Assembly: GCA_032164245.1 (NCBI GenBank)
Contig: JAVMKO010000006.1
Span: 9,687,001 to 9,751,000, forward strand
Direction: 5' to 3'
DNA: 64,000 bases
Source of the DNA: Sternotherus odoratus
Taxonomy: Eukaryota; Chordata; Testudines; Kinosternidae
In this document: in pieces, positions 15,594 through 27,224 of the stretch
Position numbering within the stretch: the stretch's first letter is position 1
Layout of the letters: every line of letters starts with the position of its first letter
Notes under the pieces: model-generated
The model's input: only the letters and a program-made list of their open reading frames with translations
Database searches by the model: none
What the model was told of the DNA's origin: nothing
Made by a program: the position numbers and the translations under genes

Positions 15594-15950
15594 TGTGGCA
15601 GGGCAGGGGTAAAAACCCCTGCATTCCCCTGCCTCTGCAACTTGAACATCCCAGCTGGAAGCCCTCAGGAGTATAGGCTCATGGAGTGAGCTCAGTAAGG
15701 GGAAGGCCAGACAGGGAAGAGGAGGCAGTAGCTCTGTCTCCTGGCTGCAGATAAGGTGCTTCAAGGGCCTGGAAGTTGGGGGAACTACGACAGTGGGGTA
15801 ACTGTCTTGGGACTGGGGGAGCACTATTAGTCACTCGGGAGCCATGTACTTGTATTATAAATAAAGGACATTTGGGTGACGCACTAAAGAAGGTATGAAG
15901 ACCCACATTGGGGATACCGAGACCACAAGGGCAGCCCGGACCCTGTGACA
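15594..15950 (+). repeat. Solo LTR, 357 bp
   Basis: Begins TGTGGCAGGG and ends CCCTGTGACA, an inverted pair with 8/10 agreement, and is flanked by GGGAT on both sides (15589-15593 and 15951-15955), a perfect 5-bp target duplication. A poly(A) signal AATAAA lies at 15860-15865. No internal retroelement genes remain, so this is the product of recombination between two LTRs. Confidence 0.9.
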
Positions 15951-15955
15951 GGGAT

Positions 15956-16679
15956 AAAGAAAGCCCTTGGCTGCCCAAAAATGGGGGAGTGAAAGGTTAG
16001 CGTGCTAAGCGGAAAGCCTTCTCCAGGAGTAGGGTGAGATATGCCTACCAGGCCATTCTAGGATTGCCAGTGCTTCAGGATTTTTCCTGGAGTCCCCAGG
16101 AATGAAAGATAAATCTTTAATTAAAGGCTGCTATGCAATGAAGCCTCCAGGAATGCATCCAACCAAAAGTGGCAACCTTAGCCCGTTCACACCTTTGACC
16201 TCTCTGCTGAGACTGCAAACTAAGGAGCCAACTAGCTCCTGGGATGGGGGGTGTTTTTAGATATAGACACTCATCTGATCGGAGCTGGATTGAAACAGGA
16301 CTCATTTCATAAAGGCAACCACCAAAAAGATCTGAAATGATGACTCTGGGATTTTACAGTGCGGCCTAGATGTGAAAGGCCTCACATCCCTTTGCCAGTC
16401 CCCTGTACCATGGAAACTGGCCCAAAAGAACTAAAGCCCTTCTCCATTTGTAACTCCATTTAGGCAGACTTGCAAGGCTCTGGACTGTACAACATGTTGC
16501 TCTCTAGCGGCATCACTCAAAGAGACCATTGTCAGCTTCACTTTGCAGTACGGTTCATCCCAGGAAAAGGATGGACAATGCAAAGCTTGACACTGGATTA
16601 GAGCTACGTCATCTTCTTGATGCTAACGAGCAAACACAGTGACTTTGGGGACAGGCGAGTGAAGGATGGTCTTAAGGAA
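15956..16679. other. Non-coding, nothing recognised
   Basis: Unique-looking sequence between a solo LTR and a MIR; no exon seen. Confidence 0.4.
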
Positions 16680-16830
16680 CTGGAATGGGACTCAGACAAC
16701 CTGACTCTGCACAGACTTCCTATGTGATCTTGGGTGAGACACTTACTCTCGGTGTGCCTCAGTCCTCTATCTGTAAAACAGGAATAATAATACTGCCTTC
16801 GTCTCTTTAGGGAAGAGTGCAGAATATGGA
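16680..16830 (+). repeat. MIR SINE remnant
   Basis: Contains 'tatgtgatcttgggtgagac', 'gtgcctcagtcctctatctg' and 'aataataatactgcc', the ordered MIR core words. It ends just before the solo LTR at 16856. Confidence 0.85.
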
Positions 16831-16855
16831 CACTGCACACCCAGCCAGCACAGAT

Positions 16856-17249
16856 TGTGGCAGGGTGGGCCTGACCCAGCCTGCCGCCCCTTTAAGAGGG
16901 AGAAAAGCCCTCTGCCAACCTCCCTGCAGAGAAGCCTAATTAGCCACCTGGGCTGCAGAGCAATCAGCCTGCATGGGTTGCACCTAGAAGCCTCCCTCAG
17001 GGGAATAAAAGCCTGCAAGGCAGGAAGCCCAGAGGGGTGGTGGTATGGTAGTGTGGAGGAGTGAGAGAAAGAGCTGTGTGTAGAGCTGAACTATATAGAG
17101 CTGTGTTAGAGCTGTAAGCTGTAGAGCGGTGTATAAAGCTGTGTATATTGGTGGTGGGGCCTTGCACTGTGAAATAAAGAGCACTGTTTGGAGCCAAAGA
17201 AGGGTTTCCTGCCTGTTCCTGAAGAGGGGTGAGAAGGCGATCTGTCACA
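16856..17249 (+). repeat. Solo LTR, 394 bp
   Basis: Begins TGTGGCAG and ends CTGTCACA, an inverted pair with one mismatch. AGAT occurs on both sides (16852-16855 and 17250-17253), a likely 4-bp target duplication. TATA-like 'aataaaag' lies near 17005 and a poly(A) signal AATAAA at 17173-17178. The stretch 17080-17155 holds degenerate repeats of 'agagctgt'. The left terminus is the same as in the solo LTR at 15594. Confidence 0.85.
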
Positions 17250-17279
17250 AGATATAAAAAGCTGTGCCTCACTGTCTAC

Positions 17280-17540
17280 ACTGCTAAAGTGAGTAGAGTG
17301 CTCTATATGCCTGAACCCCCGAAGTATATACACCCTACATGGCTCTCTACACACCTCAGCACTGCCTCACACCTCTACACTGCTATTTTTAGCAATGTCC
17401 CACTGCTGGAGCCTGTCATTGCTGCACGTAGCTACACACTGTCGTGACAAGTGCAGACGCAGCCCGCCTTTCACTGTAGGGTGTAGCTATGTGTGTAGTG
17501 CCTGTATTCTACATGCCGCTGTAAGTGTAGTACAGGTCCC
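17280..17540. repeat. Probable MITE-like dispersed repeat
   Basis: Words such as 'ctctacactgctatttttag' and 'caccctacatggctctctac' have the look of reptile MITEs. Ends and target duplication not identified. Confidence 0.3.
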
Positions 17541-17854
17541 CTATCTTGGGATGGAACCTCTATGCACTACGGTAATACATAAAGATATTTATTTATTTTT
17601 TACCCAGAGTATTTGCAGCTTGCAGTTAAGCAGTTATACCAATAGTCACATCTCTAGTTCTTTACATGACATATGCAGGATGAAGTGCACACTGGTTACT
17701 GTTCTCTGAAGTCAGTAAACTGCTGGTTAACTATATAATTTTAGGAGATCCAAATATTTTGTTCTAACAGTTGCCATTCACATCACCATGAATTTGGGTG
17801 GGAACCAATCCCGTGGCACAGAAACGATGCGGCAACCCTGAAGACCACTTAATT

Positions 17855-18090
17855 CATTTTTATGATTCATTATTTGTATTACCATAGCAGGTGCCTGGCT
17901 CATGGTCCAGGATCACATTGTGCTAGGCACTGTGTAGACAGACACCACATAAAAAGGGATTGTAAGCTCTTTGGAGCAGGGACCAAGAGTAAGACAAGAG
18001 ACAACAGATGGAGACATACAGATGGGGGAGCACACGGAAACCAAGAGAATATTGGCCAGCAGCGGTCTAAGCAAACCAAAGTGTAAATGT
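17855..18090. repeat. Dispersed repeat shared with 43590-43720
   Basis: Contains 'ttatttgtattaccatagca', 'attgtgctaggcactgt' and 'agacaagagacaacagatgg'. The copy near 43590 has 'ttatttatattgcagtagc' and 'aagagacagcaggtgg'. An old amniote interspersed repeat; family not assigned. Confidence 0.55.
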
Positions 18091-18970
18091 ATTGGTCATT
18101 CAAAATGATTTCCCCCTTCTAGCCAGAATGAGAAAGCCTGACCCCATTAAGTTTATAATTCACAGTTTACTACAGTTGAAGCATCGTATCCCCAAAGCAG
18201 TTACATGTGTAAAAGTGCCTTTGTCTGCAGCTAGAAAACTGGTTGTTAATGTTCTTTAATGTATCTCTTAAACCTCCCTTACACACACAAAACTGTGTAA
18301 TTTACTAGAGTTGTTTCTTCCACACCTACCCACCCATCTTCCGCTTGTATACACAGAGCCATACACAAATCTCAAAATATATTATTTGGTCCCAACAAGA
18401 GGAATATTTTAAAGGATGAAAATAAAAAAAGATTTCTTTAAACTAATCCCGAGACACAAAAGGATCTGTCCTATGACATGACAGATATCACCTCTTTCTC
18501 TGAGGCAAATTACTTGTTTTTATGAGACTACAGAGAACAATTTTACAAAAATGCTCCTCTCGTCATCTGCTCAGCTCTGACAAGTTAATGGCAAGACGCT
18601 GTGTCAAATCAATTTCCTTCAAAAAAAATGAAAATGTACATAATCACACAAATAAACAACAGAGAAAATGGTATTTTGCTAGGAGGCAGCATGTTTTAAA
18701 AAATCCACTTAGAAAAATATTTTCATTTGATGATAATTATAAGTTTATTTCCCTCCATACCCAATTAAACCAGAGCCAAACGGTTAGATGAACAGACAAA
18801 TGTCAAATTGCTGGTTATCGTTTAAGTTTTTAGACAAATGTCCCCAGTGTGAGCTCCTAATTAACCAAACTAATATTTACACACATCTGAACAATACCAT
18901 TGTTATTACCTGTTAGAGAGCCAAACTTTCCTCTGGCCACACAGCTACAACTCTACTACGAACTCTCCAG
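18091..18970. other. AT-rich non-coding DNA
   Basis: No repeat family or exon recognised. Confidence 0.4.
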
Positions 18971-18974
18971 AGAC

Positions 18975-19198
18975 ACAGTGCAGTCTAATGGTTAGGTTGT
19001 GCTAGCCAGGGACCTGGTGTTTATTCCCTACTCTGCCACAGACATCCTGAGTGACCTGAGCAAGTCACTCAGGCTGTTTCTGCCTCACTTCCCTGTCTGT
19101 CAAATGGGGCTCACAACACTGCCTTGCCTCATGGGGCCATCGGAGGGAAAAGCCGGTGAGGTGCTCAAATACTGAGGTAATGGGGGCCATAAGTTATC
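18975..19198 (+). repeat. MIR SINE remnant
   Basis: A nearly full-length MIR-like copy: 'gtctaatggttag' at the start, then 'gagcaagtcactcaggctgt', 'tgtctgtcaaatggggctc' and 'ggtgaggtgctcaaatactg'. Confidence 0.8.
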
Positions 19199-19201
19199 TA
19201 A

Positions 19202-19409
19202 GGGTTTGTCTTCACATACAGCGCTTCCCCCATCAGTGCAGTGAATTCACCGCCCTGTCAGGCGGTTGCTGGGAGAAGCTCTCCCATTGACCCGGCGCTG
19301 TCTACACCGGGGGTCAGGCGAGGATAACGCCGCCGCTCAGGAGTGTGGATTTTTCACACCCCTCAGAGATGTAATTATACCACTGCAAGTCTGTAGTAGA
19401 GACTTGGCC
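19202..19409. mobile_element. Harbinger-like MITE, 208 bp
   Basis: Ends are GGGTTTGTCTTCACATAC and, reverse-complemented, GGCCAAGTCTCTACTACAG, similar to the termini of the full Harbinger element at 51584. TAA lies on both sides (19199-19201 and 19410-19412), the 3-bp target duplication typical of PIF/Harbinger. No coding content. Confidence 0.8.
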
Positions 19410-19412
19410 TAA

Positions 19413-20620
19413 GCTCAAGACGCTACAGAATCCATTTAAGTCCTGCTCTTTCCTCCTCCAGTTCATACAGCAAGCAGCAGCTAAAACCACCTTCCTAGCC
19501 TATCCATCTGACCACATCAGTCCTCCTACTGGCACTGCCTTGCTCATGAGATTAAGGTCACGTTTCTCATCACCTTCTGGGCTCTACAAAACTATGCCCC
19601 ACCCTACTTATCTAAATGTATTCTCATGGCACGGACCAGTGCCCACTCCACATGAGGGGCGTAGCCAGTGGTGGACCTGGGTGGCATCCTAGCCCACCCA
19701 AATCTGAGCAGAGGTGTAGTGCTAGCACAACAACCCCTAGCGTCCCTCAGGCAAAATCCAGGACGAAGCTACGTGCCCACCCTTCAGAAAGCTACGCTCC
19801 GTTCTGCCTTGCCATTTTCTGAGCTGCCCCATGCGCATGCCCCTCTCGGCAGGTGTGTCTGGAGGCACCAGGGCTAGTAACAGGGCCTGGCACTGGGGGA
19901 GAAGCTGAGCTGGGAGGTGCTCGGGGCTGCCCACTGGCCAGGGGCATCTCTGCCTGGCTCATCTCCTGCACGTCCCGTGGCAACAGCGAGGCTGGTCTCT
20001 CTGCAGCGCTTCCAGGAGAGGATGCACTTTGTTGGGCAACTCAGCCAACCTGTGTGCACAGGCAAGCCCCTGTTCATGCCCCCGCAGTGCAGCTGTAGCC
20101 AACGCCACAGAGGGGCCATACGGCCTACAGGAGACGTGAGCCCCCAGCCGAAGGGCAGCAGCCCATTCCCAGCAACGAGACAAGGGCTCCCTTTCTTCCG
20201 CCGCTGCAGAGTCAGGGTGCAGCCGAAGAGATCACGGCTCCCTGCCCCAGCTAGGCTGCACAGCCAGCCGGCATGGCCAGCGGATGGCATGGTTTGTCAT
20301 TGCCCGTCCACCCAAAAGTGGAGGCCCATCCAAATTTCCATTCCTAGCTACACCACTGCTCCACAGATGATGTCAGCCTAGTCACCCCATCTGTCTGCTT
20401 CTTCCAAGATCTCTCGGAGCTTTGAGCTTCTCTTCCCCCAAGACCTATCTGCATGGAATAGCCTTCATGAGCTGACTGACCAAGATGATGCCCTTTCCTC
20501 TTTTCAATTCCTACAGACCTGCTGCTTCTGTGAGGCTAAGAGAAACCTGCCAACTAGGTTCATTCCTACCACCACCTCTGTGTTTTGTCTGGCGATAAAG
20601 ACATTAAAATGGAGTTAAAG
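19413..20620 (+). repeat. L2/L3-like LINE 3' remnant, split by a hAT element
   Basis: The left part (19413-19653) and right part (20359-20620) resemble the 3' region of an old LINE: a decayed open frame with 'ctctacaaaactatgcccca', then after the insertion 'agacctatctgcatggaata'. The two parts are separated by the hAT element at 19654-20358. Family assignment is tentative. Confidence 0.4.
19654..20358. mobile_element. Non-autonomous hAT transposon, 705 bp
   Basis: Left end GAGGGGCGTAGCCAG and right end, reverse-complemented, CAGTGGTGTAGCTAG form an imperfect inverted repeat. The flanks CTCCACAT (19646-19653) and CTCCACAG (20359-20366) match at 7 of 8 positions. Internal open frames of up to 154 codons on both strands are GC-driven and show no transposase features. 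Confidence 0.85.
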
Positions 20621-21281
20621 TTGAGTATCTATCAGCATTCTTAAGATGCAAGAATAAAAGAGAGGACAGGAATACTGTCATTATCCCCTAAAAATAAGCA
20701 TTACAAACCCAGGAAATTAAGATCAGAGCTAAAAGAAATCCAAACATGCTAAGGTACAGAACTACACAATTAGGGCACTTAACTCTGCCCTGGAGATGTC
20801 ACAATATGTTTAGGATAATGGCATTTTTGTGGCTGTAGTTCCAGATTAGGTTACTAATTTTTAAAACAGATTCCTCCCCCCACCCACACAGATCAGAAAA
20901 TACCCATTTTCTGTATGTTTTGTGATTCAACTTAACATGTGTTGTACATCAAGCACACATCATTCCAGACTATGGGCACTAGGTATTAATTTGCTGTATA
21001 ATTAAAGTTCACTGTGGCACAACATGTTCCAAAGCAATAGATACATGGAGAAACTAAATGCAAAGCTAGCTTACAGAAATGTGAGCACCTAACAGAGAGC
21101 ACACACTGAAATAGATTCATAAACTGGGCCAGCACCTAGAACTCTGCTGATTTATACCAGCTGAGAATCTGGTCTGATATAGCAAATTATTTTTATTGCA
21201 CAGTGAAAATATTCCCATTCCCATTGTACATTTAGTACATTGCTGAGCATTCCCTATGTTAACATTGCAAATATAAATATC
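20621..21281. other. Non-coding, nothing recognised
   Basis: AT-rich unique-looking DNA. Confidence 0.4.
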
Positions 21282-21629
21282 CAGTGGCGTCGCTAGGGTT
21301 GGTGTCACCCAGTGCGGAGGCAGCAGCCGGGGCGCCCCCCCCCCCCCGGGCTCCCCGCACGTACGGAGGCAGCAGCCGGGGTGCCCCCCCCGGGGCTCCC
21401 CGCACGTGCGGAGGCAGCAGCCGGGGCGCCCCGCCCCCCCCCCCCCCGGGGCTCCCCGCACGGCTCCGGCTGGGACCCTGCAGCCCCCCGCGGCCGGCCC
21501 GGGGCCAGAGGCAGTGTGGGGTGGGCCCGGGGGCGCCCGGCACCGACAGCCCGAGCCGGGTGTCACCCCTCTGAGAGGGTGTCACCCGGTGCGGTCCGCA
21601 CCCCCCGCACCCGCCTAGCTACGCCAGTG
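21282..21629. mobile_element. Non-autonomous hAT transposon, 348 bp, very GC-rich
   Basis: Starts CAGTGGCGTCGCTAGG; the right end reverse-complemented is CACTGGCGTAGCTAG. TAAATATC is perfectly duplicated at 21274-21281 and 21630-21637. The centre repeats 'ggaggcagcagccggggcgc' about three times with poly-C tracts between. Related by termini to the element at 19654. Confidence 0.93.
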
Positions 21630-21689
21630 TAAATATCTACTAAAATACACTACTTAGCCCCAGTAAAAGAACCCATGAGTCCTGACTCC

Positions 21690-21840
21690 TGGCGCTGACT
21701 TGCTATGCAAACACAAGGAAGTCACACTCTCTTCTGCAGCTGACATTCCCACTTGTATCATCATTACTCACCCGACAGGGTATTGTCATCTGCAAAGCAC
21801 TTTGAGATCATCAAATGAAGGGTTCCAGGGCGGAGCATAT
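21690..21840 (+). repeat. Diverged MIR remnant
   Basis: 'tctgcaaagcactttgagat' preceded by 'acttgctatgcaaacac' and 'ggaagtcacactctcttctg' keep the order of MIR segments but are strongly diverged. Confidence 0.55.
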
Positions 21841-21858
21841 AGAAAGAACATGTGATGT

Positions 21859-22561
21859 CAAGTGGTTCTCAACCCTTCCAGACTACTCTACCCCTTTCAG
21901 GAGTCTAATTTCTTACCACTGAAACTACTTGCTTACAAAATCAGACATAAAAATACAAGTGTCAGCACACTATGACTGAAAAATTGCTTATTTTCTCATC
22001 TTTACCATATAATTATAAATCAATTTGAATATAAATATTGCACTTACATTTCAGTGTATAGTATATAGAGCAGTATAAACACATCTAGATGAGTTGATGT
22101 ATCCCCTAGAACAGTGGTCTCCAACCTTTTTGTCGGCGCGGACCGGTCAGCGCGGGACAGTGATTGCTTGCGGCCCGGGGGGTCGTTTTAGGGTTTTTTT
22201 TCCTTCGGGGCGACGGACCTTTGTATGTCCGCCGAAAAGCCGCCGAAGCTGATGGCGGCCAAAAACCTAACTCTGCGGACGGCGGACCAGTACAGAAGGC
22301 GGCGGGGTACTCTGTGCCCGCCAAAAACGCGCCGGAAGTGAAGGCGGCCCGGAACAAAAGGCTGCCGAACGCAGACCGCAAGACAAGGCGGCGGGCTCTT
22401 CTATGTCCGCCGAAAAGCCGCCGGAAGGGAAGGCGGCCACGGACCGGTACAAATTGCTCCACGGACCGGTACCGGTCCGCGGACCGGGGGTTGGGGACCA
22501 CTGCCCTAGAAGATCTCTGCGTACCTTCAGGGGTATGCGTACCCCTGGTTGAGAACCACTG
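21859..22561. mobile_element. hAT element carrying a nested hAT element
   Basis: Left end CAAGTGGTTCTCAACC and right end, reverse-complemented, CAGTGGTTCTCAACC are inverted copies. A clear 8-bp target duplication is not visible, which fits an older insertion. The outer element is split by a younger one at 22112-22503 and would be about 303 bp without it. Confidence 0.75.
22112..22503. mobile_element. Nested non-autonomous hAT element, 392 bp
   Basis: Ends CAGTGGTCTCCAACC and, reverse-complemented, CAGTGGTCCCCAACC. CCCTAGAA is perfectly duplicated on both sides (22104-22111 and 22504-22511). The interior is rich in GCCGCC and GGACCGGT words and opens long frames on both strands without any domain. 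Confidence 0.93.
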
Positions 22562-22851
22562 GTATAAAAAGTGAATTGCAGGGCATCCAAAACTAGTGCT
22601 GATAGAAACCTGATGCCACACCACACTATCAGGTATTCACTATGGCTGTATTTTTTAAAGGAATCTAAGAAAGTTAGACTGAAATTCCAGGGGAGTTAGG
22701 GATCTATTAGAGATTATTTTTTCTATCCCTCCACCTGTAAATTCAGCCTTAGGAACATGAGTCCTACATAACCAGGGAAAGGAACAAGAGACTTTTAAAA
22801 GCTTTGATACCCTAAAGTACAGAAGCTCTGCAATCCATAAATCTACCAAGA
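22562..22851. other. Short non-coding stretch
   Basis: No repeat or exon named. Confidence 0.35.
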
Positions 22852-22945
22852 ATCACAGGCGTAGCCATGTTAGTTTGGATCTACAAAAGCAACAAAGAGT
22901 CCTGTAGCGACAAAGAGTCCTGTGGCATCTTAAATACTAACTTTT
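22852..22945 (+). repeat. Penelope-like terminal fragment
   Basis: 'cgtagccatgttagtttgga' and 'aacaaagagtcctg' belong to a dispersed tail related to the one at 4030. An internal duplication repeats 'gacaaagagtcctg'. Confidence 0.5.
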
Positions 22946-23474
22946 TCTTCTGCTACCTAGAGGAGCTGCCGAGCCTACCCAGTGCCAGCTACCCCAAGGA
23001 ACCCATGGTGCTGAGCCCTCCGAGGACGCCATCCCGACCCAGGTACCACACGAGGGGGAGTCTAGAAGTGGCCATGGAGCAGCCGACCTAATCAGACTGT
23101 AGCACTGCCAGAGCCAATGTCAGTGTGTGGCGGCCAGGATCCCCACTGACACAGCAGCAGGGCCCCGGGCTAGGCCACAGTGGAGCGGGAGGGCCTGTGT
23201 CCCCCTGCTATCCCCCTTGTGGGCGGCAGTCTCCCCCTCTCTCAGGTGCCTCAGAGTTTGACCTTGCTATTCTAGTACTATTTGCTCAGTCCCTGCCTGA
23301 GGCTCTGACTGTTTGCTGCCCTGCCCCGATCCAGGGCCCGGGCCTGTTACTATACTGTTGCTCAGTCCTGCCTGATGGCCTGGGCCAGAGACTTCTTGTT
23401 CCCCAACCCAGCAGAGATGGTGTATAGCGAGGCGGTGTGGTGCCCCATCGCCCCAGAGAGGGACGAGCCCCGGC
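22946..23474. other. GC-rich non-coding block, possibly retroelement-derived
   Basis: Composition changes sharply to GC-rich with an open frame at 23125-23427 that has no recognisable domain. It may be a piece of an LTR element, but I could not find ends. Confidence 0.3.
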
Positions 23475-23915
23475 TAAATCACTTTACACCCCCTTATAGT
23501 CCATTCAGCCAATCCATAGAGCAGCTATTTTAGAAAAACATCCAATCTTGATTTCAAAATAATCATCGAGGGAGAATCCACCACAGCCCTTGGTAAATTG
23601 TTGCAGGGGTTAACAACACACTGTTAAAAGTATGCACCTGATTTCTAGTCTGATTTGTCTACCTTCAACTTCCAGCTATTAGACCTCGTTATACATTTGT
23701 CGGCTAGATTGAAGAGCTCTCTATGATCAAATGTTTGTTCCCGTAACACGCTGCAATCAAGTCACCCTTTAACTCTCTCTTTTTTAGACTCAAGGAGCTT
23801 AATCTACTGAGTTTCACTATCCAGCACATTTTCCAACCCTTTGACCATTCTTGTGGATCTTCTCCGAACACTTTAGAACTTACCAATATCTTCTTTGAAT
23901 TGTAGAATTAAACCA
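23475..23915 (-). repeat. CR1 LINE 3' fragment, minus strand
   Basis: Read on the minus strand it gives 'ttcaaagaagatattggtaa', 'gtcaaagggttggaaaatgt' and an L-R-E-like 'LKKRELKGDLIAA' peptide, matching the C-terminal part of CR1 ORF2 (compare '[10 protein letters not shown]' in the plus-strand copy at 39663). Frame is broken upstream, so this is a dead fragment. Confidence 0.8.
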
Positions 23916-26455
23916 TCACCTGCTTCTCCTCCACACCCAGGACCCCAGGGGCACTACAGCTTCTCAGTGAAGCTTTTTCTTTAATCTGACAAAATGCATT
24001 GTCCTTCCCCTTATTCTCAGAAACAGCTGAACTGTTTTGCCTGAAACTTTCCCCCAAAAAGATTCTGCTTCAGACAGACAGACAGACAGACATCGAGCAC
24101 GGAAAATTTCAGCCTTGTGGTTAAAGTCTGGCAAAGTTATAAACAACTGAAAACAGGGGCTTATAATGGCAACCTCCGTACTAGTCAGCGCCACGTGTAT
24201 TAGTGCATGTGCTCGTCTGTGCACTGCTTTATAGGAGGAGGGATTACAATTAAGGTTGAGATAAAATCACTATTTTAACGTGATTATTTCTAAGTGCTCT
24301 AATGTAGATCCTCAGCTGGTCTACCCCGCCTCATCTATACCAGCTGAGCACTCGACCCTTACTCAGTTCTTAGGGGGGAAGAGACCAGATCTCCTTTTGT
24401 GTTTGCACAGTGCCTAAATCATTTGGGGAGCTACTGGAAACAAATTAAAGTAATCTGGCACTTAGCAACTAACTGATATTTAGACAGGCCACATAGTCTA
24501 TTGCTGTCACACAGTGAACCTTCATGCTGAGAATACTAATAATAAGACTAAATCCTAGTATAGTATAGAAAACCTTTGTAATTCTACAATCCAATCCTGC
24601 AGTCCTTACTGAAGCCAAACTCCAACTGACAGCACTTAAAGAATGCAGGATTGGGCCCTTTATTTTTCTAGAAAAGAAGAGCATGCACCCAATACCAGTT
24701 TTTGAACCATCTTGAAATGCCCATTTTTCCAACAGCTTGTTTTCTGCTCCATAACCCAGCACCGTCTCTCTTAATCTGGGAACGGCAGACACATTTTTGC
24801 AAGTTAAAATATTACATCCAATAGCTGCTTTCGGGGAGTGGAAAAGCGAGAGCAGCAGCAGCTGGAGTGTACCTGATGCATTTCCCCTCCACTCTGACAG
24901 CATCTCATTTCTGCTGCAGGATAGCCGCAAAGCAATGGCTACTCTTATTTAACTAAATGAATATCTGCAAAATCTCCAGCTGAGACCATGTGATCCTATC
25001 CTCCACAGACAGAAGAGGCAATTTCTCCAGGCACATGTTTTGGAGTCTCTGTATAGCTCCTGTATGCGCTCAATTAAGTCTTTTCAACATGCAATTGGTG
25101 CAAGCTTCCAGCTACTTCTGAAAGTCAACACCCTTCTGTGCGCTAAAGGATCCGCAGCCAAACTGCAAAATTCCTTCCTATAATTCAGTTTACATTATAA
25201 TTTATCAGGCTCATGCTGTTCTCCGGGTTTTTTCCTTGCATAAAGAGGAATTGCATTTATCAAATTAATTTTTTCTTGGGGACACTGCCTCATATGTATT
25301 TGCCTCCAGAAAGCCATGTTGAAATAAAAAAGGTGCACTTGAGGATGGCTTGTAACTGGGATGCTTTCCATGCAGTTCTTTTAATGTAATTTCCTATTCG
25401 AGATTCAGCTTCCGCTGCCTTTATTTTAGTTGGGAAGGCAAAGTTGTAGTTGTGAAATGCCATAAAGATCAATAAAGTCCTAAATGTTTGAAAATAATGA
25501 TGAAGGAGGTTGATTTTTACAGGGAGAGAGAGAGACTGAACTGTTTTCAGCAAACACTTCTAGTAATTAAACCCCAAAGCCCTAAGCATCGATTAGGAAA
25601 TAAAGTCTGATTATCCCAGAGACTCATTTCCATGCAAACACTTATGAGCATCAGCAAACTGAACTTGGCCCAGAATTAGTAGCACATGAAAATGTATTTG
25701 TTCATACTTGCTGTGCACCTAAAACTGAACTGAAGATATTTGATTCCCCATGTCAGCCCTCACTTGCCTGAATACCACATGTATGGTAGAAGATAGGTCT
25801 ATAAAGACGAATACGTTTCCTTCCAATTCACACAGGGCCCAATCCAATGCCCAATGAAGGCAATGGAAATTCTTCCACTGATTTCAGTGGGGCTCTGGCT
25901 CAAACCCATGTCTGTATATTTCACCACTTATAGTAAAACACAGATTAATGGTCCCTCAAGCAGAGCCTCTTCACTCAGGGATGGGAGAAGGGCAAAAAAA
26001 GTCATTGAAGTCCACTAGAGGCTTCACCAAGCAGACTCCCATTGACATCAGTGGAGCTCAGAACGGATTCCATCAATATGGATATTCTAGAAAGCCCAAA
26101 GAGATGTGTGAAGTGGACAGCAAAAATAGATCATCACTCTGAGACTACCAGGGCTTTACTCTTGATAATCATAAGATACGGATTTCGGTTGTGTAACATT
26201 TGGATCTACTCCTCGCGTGTATTTATCAGGTAAGTCCCCTAATGCCATCAGGAGATAGATATACCACTAGTTCTGTGTCCCTGGAGGACTAGAGCCCTAC
26301 AAACTGGCAAAGCAAGGCTCCTGATTGCACCGGAAATGATGGCCTGTCCTAGGCAAAAGGGCACTCATAACGTCATATGACAGCCACAGGGACTGACTGG
26401 CACCCAGACGGACTCTTAATTGGACTGGGATCTCCAGGAAAGGTATGTCACAAAG
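23916..26455. other. Non-coding, part of the proposed large intron
   Basis: Mostly AT-rich unique DNA. It includes a short (CAGA)n run at about 24071-24091 and a palindromic dispersed repeat at 25838-25905. No exon found. Confidence 0.45.
25838..25905. repeat. Short palindromic dispersed repeat
   Basis: 'gggcccaatccaatgcccaa' with a centre of 'ttccactgatttcagtgggg', same family style as 14041-14112 and 48797-48862. Confidence 0.5.
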
Positions 26456-26775
26456 GCCAGGTCTACACTACCCACCAGATCGGCGGGTAGTGATCAATCT
26501 ATTGGGGATCGATTTATAGTGTCTAGTCTAGATGCGATAAATCGATCCCCAAGTGCCCTCCCATTGATGCTGGTACTCCACCGCCATGAGAGGCGTCGGC
26601 AGTCAACAGGGGAGCGGCAGGAGCTGACTTAGCGCTGTGAAGACGCCGTGGTAAGTAGATCTAAATACATCGACTTCAGCTACGCTATTCCCATAGCTGA
26701 AGTTGCATATCTTAGGTGGATTCCCCCCTCCCCTCCCCCCTTCCCCCCCCGCATCCTCCCCAGTGTAGACCTGGG
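26456..26775. mobile_element. MITE, 320 bp, with GCCAGGTCTACACTAC ends
   Basis: Left end GCCAGGTCTACACTACC; right end reverse-complemented CCCAGGTCTACACTGG. CAAAG lies on both sides (26451-26455 and 26776-26780). A partial copy with the same core ('gtgtctagtctaga') is inserted in the hAT transposase relic at 59336. The right half carries poly-C tracts. Superfamily probably Harbinger-like but the duplication length does not settle it. Confidence 0.7.
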
Positions 26776-27224
26776 CAAAGAGACTTCATGCTTGGAAGTG
26801 AAGCACACAGGGAGCTAATGACACAAGGCATCTGCCCAAGGTAGCATACAGGATGTCTTCTAGGTACTGTAGTACATTTAGAATTAACACTACCCGTAGC
26901 CTAAATTTACAGTACATTAAAAGGGGGGGGGGGGGAATCTCCTTATACATCAAATTAAGCCATGTAATGTCAGGTTAAATCACACGCCAAGTAACAGGAT
27001 TTGACATGTCAAAGTGCATTATTATAGCACTGACTAAAACATATCACATTTTCCAAAAAGCATCTTCAGTTAGTTCTGAGGTTGTCTGCTGCCTACAGGA
27101 CTGTTTGGTCTTTGATAGCCTGCCTTTTTGTTGTGATTGATATTCATTCAGCAACAGATCAAAGCAGCAATTGTAGCGTGTCTACCTTTAGCTTTCTATG
27201 TACTTGCATCCCCCCCCCCCCCCC

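Noticed and set aside
19874..20381. 138- and 154-codon frames on both strands
   Set aside because: Both lie inside the non-autonomous hAT element and lack transposase motifs.
22106..22624. 172-codon minus-strand frame
   Set aside because: Covers the nested GC-rich hAT MITE; GC-driven with no domain.
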